A stretch of 64,000 nt of DNA from Arcuatula senhousia (taxonomy: Eukaryota > Mollusca > Bivalvia > Mytilida > Mytilidae): NCBI GenBank assembly GCA_963971305.1, contig OZ020307.1:7825501-7889500 (forward strand). The letters are read 5' to 3'. The notes below the pieces were generated by a model that saw only the letters and a program-made list of their open reading frames with translations, had not been told where the DNA came from and searched no databases. Positions 60,301 to 64,000 of the stretch are shown piece by piece (within the stretch, counting starts at the first letter, position 1; each line of letters opens with the position of its first letter). Made by a program: the position numbers and the translations under genes.

Positions 60301-63300
60301 ACCTGAAAAGTGTCATTTTGACATCTGCAAATATGGCGGGATTTATAGTTGTCTCCCTTCACACTGAAGTGCTTATAAAAAAATTTAAAAAAAGAAAATA
60401 AACCTGTTGTGGCATTTTTAATACAAAAATATATCTAAACAATCATAAAAGTTCAAAATATTTGATGATTTTCACTTCAGCTATATGAATAGACAGGGAT
60501 TCCCTTACCTGTGTTTAATGTATTTGGTAAAACTCACTAGTATTTTGTACGAAACTGTGTCTTGCATCGTTTAAAGCATTATGATGCATGAATTCTCTGA
60601 TGAAAGCAAATTTTTCTGTTTCGGTATCTTATTGCGAACACAATGGTACCTTATTTTTGTCGTTGCGATAAAAAATAGCGAAAACATACAGATTCTCATA
60701 CAAGACCTTGCGATGAAGATTTTTGGATTTTTTGCATTCATGAACTGTTTTAAGCTGAAATGTGAAGCTTATATCAATACTATGCTTTTTAAACAATCTA
60801 ACATAATTATCTTAATAAAAAATAATATTGTGATGGCAATTAAACATAGTTAATCTAAAAAAACATTCAAAGGGAATTTTTTTTCACCTATAGTTTTGCC
60901 ATAAAATAGGGTCATTTTAAGTTTATTTAAGAATTTGGGTATTACAGATGGTTTGTGCAATACCCATTTAACATACTTTACTAGCTAAATGCAAAAAAAA
61001 GCATCTACTGTATACATGTGGTAGATGGTTAATGATAGTTTTTAATTTTATGTACTATAAATGGTTTCTAAGTCACATATTGTTCCCTCTGTGAATGCGA
61101 AAGACATGAAACGTCGCAAAAGTATGAAATGACGTCACATATTGCATAATGACTTTGAGAGTTTTAATGGTTACTATGGAGTTTTCATGAGAATTATGAA
61201 TGTTACTGAGCCAAAATTGCACCAATACATTGGTCTTGTGTATGTTAACAAATTGACAATTGTATCCAAGACCAAAACTAAACCAAGTAGACCCTAAAAA
61301 GGATTCATAAAGTAAGTATATGCCTTTAAAGGGTGCAAGGTATAGTTTTGCAAAGTGACGTCATCAGATGAAAGCAACATCACCTTCATGCTTGAATGGA
61401 AATAAGATATTTTCCTGTAATATGGACATCTATATATCAATAAAAAGCTGAAATTCACCACTTTTTAATGGAACCTGCATAGCAGACTTATTCATATTGG
61501 AATATTTCATCAAAACTGTCCAAAATGAACAAAAAAGGGGGTGTTTTGTGTAAAATTTATGGGTGTCATCCCATTTCTGAGGCTAAATTCCACTGACTTG
61601 TGACCAAATTTCAAGTCTTAATAATAGATCGCTTGAAAGAGCATGTCACTAAGGGCAAAAATTGGGAACAAAAAGGGTACGCTTTCCAGCTCTAAAGAAA
61701 AATATTTTTGTTTACCTGAAAAGTGTCATTTTGACATCTGCAAATATGGCGGGATTTATAGTTGTCTCCCTTCACACTGAAGTGCTTATAAAAAAATTTA
61801 AAAAAAGAAAATAAACCTGTTGTGGCATTTTTAATACAAAAATATATCTAAACAATCATAAAAGTTCAAAATATTTGATGATTTTCACTTCAGCTATATG
61901 AATAGACAGGGATTCCCTTACCTGTGTTTAATGTATTTGGTAAAACTCACTAGTATTTTGTACGAAACTGTGTCTTGCATCGTTTAAAGCATTATGATGC
62001 ATGAATTCTCTGATGAAAGCAAATTTTTCTGTTTCGGTATCTTATTGCGAACACAATGGTACCTTATTTTTGTCGTTGCGATAAAAAATAGCGAAAACAT
62101 ACAGATTCTCATACAAGACCTTGCGATGAAGATTTTTGGATTTTTTGCATTCATGAACTGTTTTAAGCTGAAATGTGAAGCTTATATCAATACTATGCTT
62201 TTTAAACAATCTAACATAATTATCTTAATAAAAAATAATATTGTGATGGCAATTAAACATAGTTAATCTAAAAAAACATTCAAAGGGAATTTTTTTTCAC
62301 CTATAGTTTTGCCATAAAATAGGGTCATTTTAAGTTTATTTAAGAATTTGGGTATTACAGATGGTTTGTGCAATACCCATTTAACATACTTTACTAGCTA
62401 AATGCAAAAAAAAGCATCTACTGTATACATGTGGTAGATGGTTAATGATAGTTTTTAATTTTATGTACTATAAATGGTTTCTAAGTCACATATTGTTCCC
62501 TCTGTGAATGCGAAAGACATGAAACGTCGCAAAAGTATGAAATGACGTCACATATTGCATAATGACTTTGAGAGTTTTAATGGTTACTATGGAGTTTTCA
62601 TGAGAATTATGAATGTTACTGAGCCAAAATTGCACCAATACATTGGTCTTGTGTATGTTAACAAATTGACAATTGTATCCAAGACCAAAACTAAACCAAG
62701 TAGACCCTAAAAAGGATTCATAAAGTAAGTATATGCCTTTAAAGGGTGCAAGGTATAGTTTTGCAAAGTGACGTCATCAGATGAAAGCAACATCACCTTC
62801 ATGCTTGAATGGAAATAAGATATTTTCCTGTAATATGGACATCTATATATCAATAAAAAGCTGAAATTCACCACTTTTTAATGGAACCTGCATAGCAGAC
62901 TTATTCATATTGGAATATTTCATCAAAACTGTCCAAAATGAACAAAAAAGGGGGTGTTTTGTGTAAAATTTATGGGTGTCATCCCATTTCTGAGGCTAAA
63001 TTCCACTGACTTGTGACCAAATTTCAAGTCTTAATAATAGATCGCTTGAAAGAGCATGTCACTAAGGGCAAAAATTGGGAACAAAAAGGGTACGCTTTCC
63101 AGCTCTAAAGAAAAATATTTTTGTTTACCTGAAAAGTGTCATTTTGACATCTGCAAATATGGCGGGATTTATAGTTGTCTCCCTTCACACTGAAGTGCTT
63201 ATAAAAAAATTTAAAAAAAGAAAATAAACCTGTTGTGGCATTTTTAATACAAAAATATATCTAAACAATCATAAAAGTTCAAAATATTTGATGATTTTCA

Positions 63301-64000
63301 CTTCAGCTATATGAATAGACAGGGATTCCCTTACCTGTGTTTAATGTATTTGGTAAAACTCACTAGTATTTTGTACGAAACTGTGTCTTGCATCGTTTAA
63401 AGCATTATGATGCATGAATTCTCTGATGAAAGCAAATTTTTCTGTTTCGGTATCTTATTGCGAACACAATGGTACCTTATTTTTGTCGTTGCGATAAAAA
63501 ATAGCGAAAACATACAGATTCTCATACAAGACCTTGCGATGAAGATTTTTGGATTTTTTGCATTCATGAACTGTTTTAAGCTGAAATGTGAAGCTTATAT
63601 CAATACTATGCTTTTTAAACAATCTAACATAATTATCTTAATAAAAAATAATATTGTGATGGCAATTAAACATAGTTAATCTAAAAAAACATTCAAAGGG
63701 AATTTTTTTTCACCTATAGTTTTGCCATAAAATAGGGTCATTTTAAGTTTATTTAAGAATTTGGGTATTACAGATGGTTTGTGCAATACCCATTTAACAT
63801 ACTTTACTAGCTAAATGCAAAAAAAAGCATCTACTGTATACATGTGGTAGATGGTTAATGATAGTTTTTAATTTTATGTACTATAAATGGTTTCTAAGTC
63901 ACATATTGTTCCCTCTGTGAATGCGAAAGACATGAAACGTCGCAAAAGTATGAAATGACGTCACATATTGCATAATGACTTTGAGAGTTTTAATGGTTAC
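45349..64000 (+). repeat. Homogeneous satellite: 1413-bp long and 755/756-bp short units
   Basis: The shared core GCATTATGATGCATGAATTC recurs 16 times (core ORF starts 45492, 46911, 47666, 49079, 50492, 51248, 52004, 53417, 54173, 54929, 56342, 57755, 59168, 60581, 61994, 63407). Intervals give the order L S L L S S L S S L L L L L L. Short units lack a ~657-bp segment, deleted between TTTAAAG repeats. The first copy has a different ~520-bp deletion (45374) and other private changes (six extra bases at about 45713-45718; GGTTATTTT for GGTCATTTT), as expected at an array edge. Elsewhere copies differ by single bases only. Each core carries a 90-codon ORF of unknown status. Each long unit has two TGACGTCA sites, each short unit one. 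The array continues beyond 64000. Confidence 0.97.
50492..56341 (+). repeat. Tandem duplication of a 2925-bp S-S-L block in the satellite
   Basis: Two short units (756 bp each) plus one long unit (1413 bp) occur at 50492-53416 and again at 53417-56341. The copies at 51248 and 52004 share a private A for T in the ORF region (read KKN instead of KNN), absent from the second block. So that change arose and spread locally after, or apart from, the block duplication. Confidence 0.85.

Noticed and set aside
45492..63679. The 90-codon satellite ORF as a real gene family
   Set aside because: No recognisable domain, AT-rich and hydrophobic composition expected by chance, and identity explained by homogenisation. 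Kept only as a finding to test.

Overview
The window looks like nuclear DNA of a marine bivalve mollusc, most likely a mussel close to Mytilus (inference). It is AT-rich, its one large host gene has GT-AG introns, and it is crowded with transposon debris of the kind known from bivalves: a pearl/CvA-like element with 167-bp core repeats and an ACGG/ACAG microsatellite, Penelope-like and LINE reverse transcriptases, a tRNA-derived SINE, TA- and TTAA-flanked elements, and minisatellites. Nothing suggests a bacterial or viral genome.

Three host-type protein genes can be supported. (1) An intronless class A G-protein coupled receptor at 5342-6571 (+), 409 aa. (2) A complete PICK1 orthologue at 14965-22910 (-). 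I rebuilt it from ten coding exons, all with GT-AG introns and compatible phases, giving 431 aa with an N-terminal PDZ domain, a BAR/arfaptin-like domain and an acidic tail. (3) A short intronless mitochondrial-type ORF at 41671-42354 (+), which resembles the m-AAA protease-interacting protein MAIP1 and sits between inverted repeats.

Layout. 1-940: 3' end of a tyrosine-recombinase element with a perfect 64-bp inverted repeat. 942-3880: a ~160-bp repeat, then a 41/42-bp minisatellite. 5342-6571: the GPCR. 7390-10560: the same minisatellite in opposite orientation, with a 293/335-bp higher-order repeat. 10715-14322: three non-autonomous elements. 14965-22910: PICK1, whose introns hold a SINE, two TIR elements, a 53-bp repeat and a remarkable minisatellite made from the exon 2/intron 2 boundary. 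23500-33700: intergenic DNA with broken LINEs and MITEs. 33690-35300: a Penelope-like RT (-). 35335-40511: a nearly full-length APE-type LINE (+) with three disabling lesions and a candidate -1 frameshift site between ORF1 and ORF2. 41428-42607: the MAIP1-like ORF in its inverted-repeat cassette. 42804-45119: a piggyBac-like TTAA element without a transposase. 45286-64000: a highly homogenised satellite that starts just inside a second TTAA/CCCTTTGAGTGCCA end, with 1413-bp long and 755/756-bp short units. It runs off the right edge.

The genes do not form a pathway. PICK1 is a trafficking scaffold, the GPCR is probably a peptide or chemosensory receptor, and the MAIP1-like protein is predicted to be mitochondrial. 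The main biology here is repeat evolution: minisatellite birth from a splice junction, satellite birth next to a transposon end, and nested insertions whose boundaries can be read because removing one restores the reading frame of the other. All family assignments come from reading motifs by eye; no searches were run.
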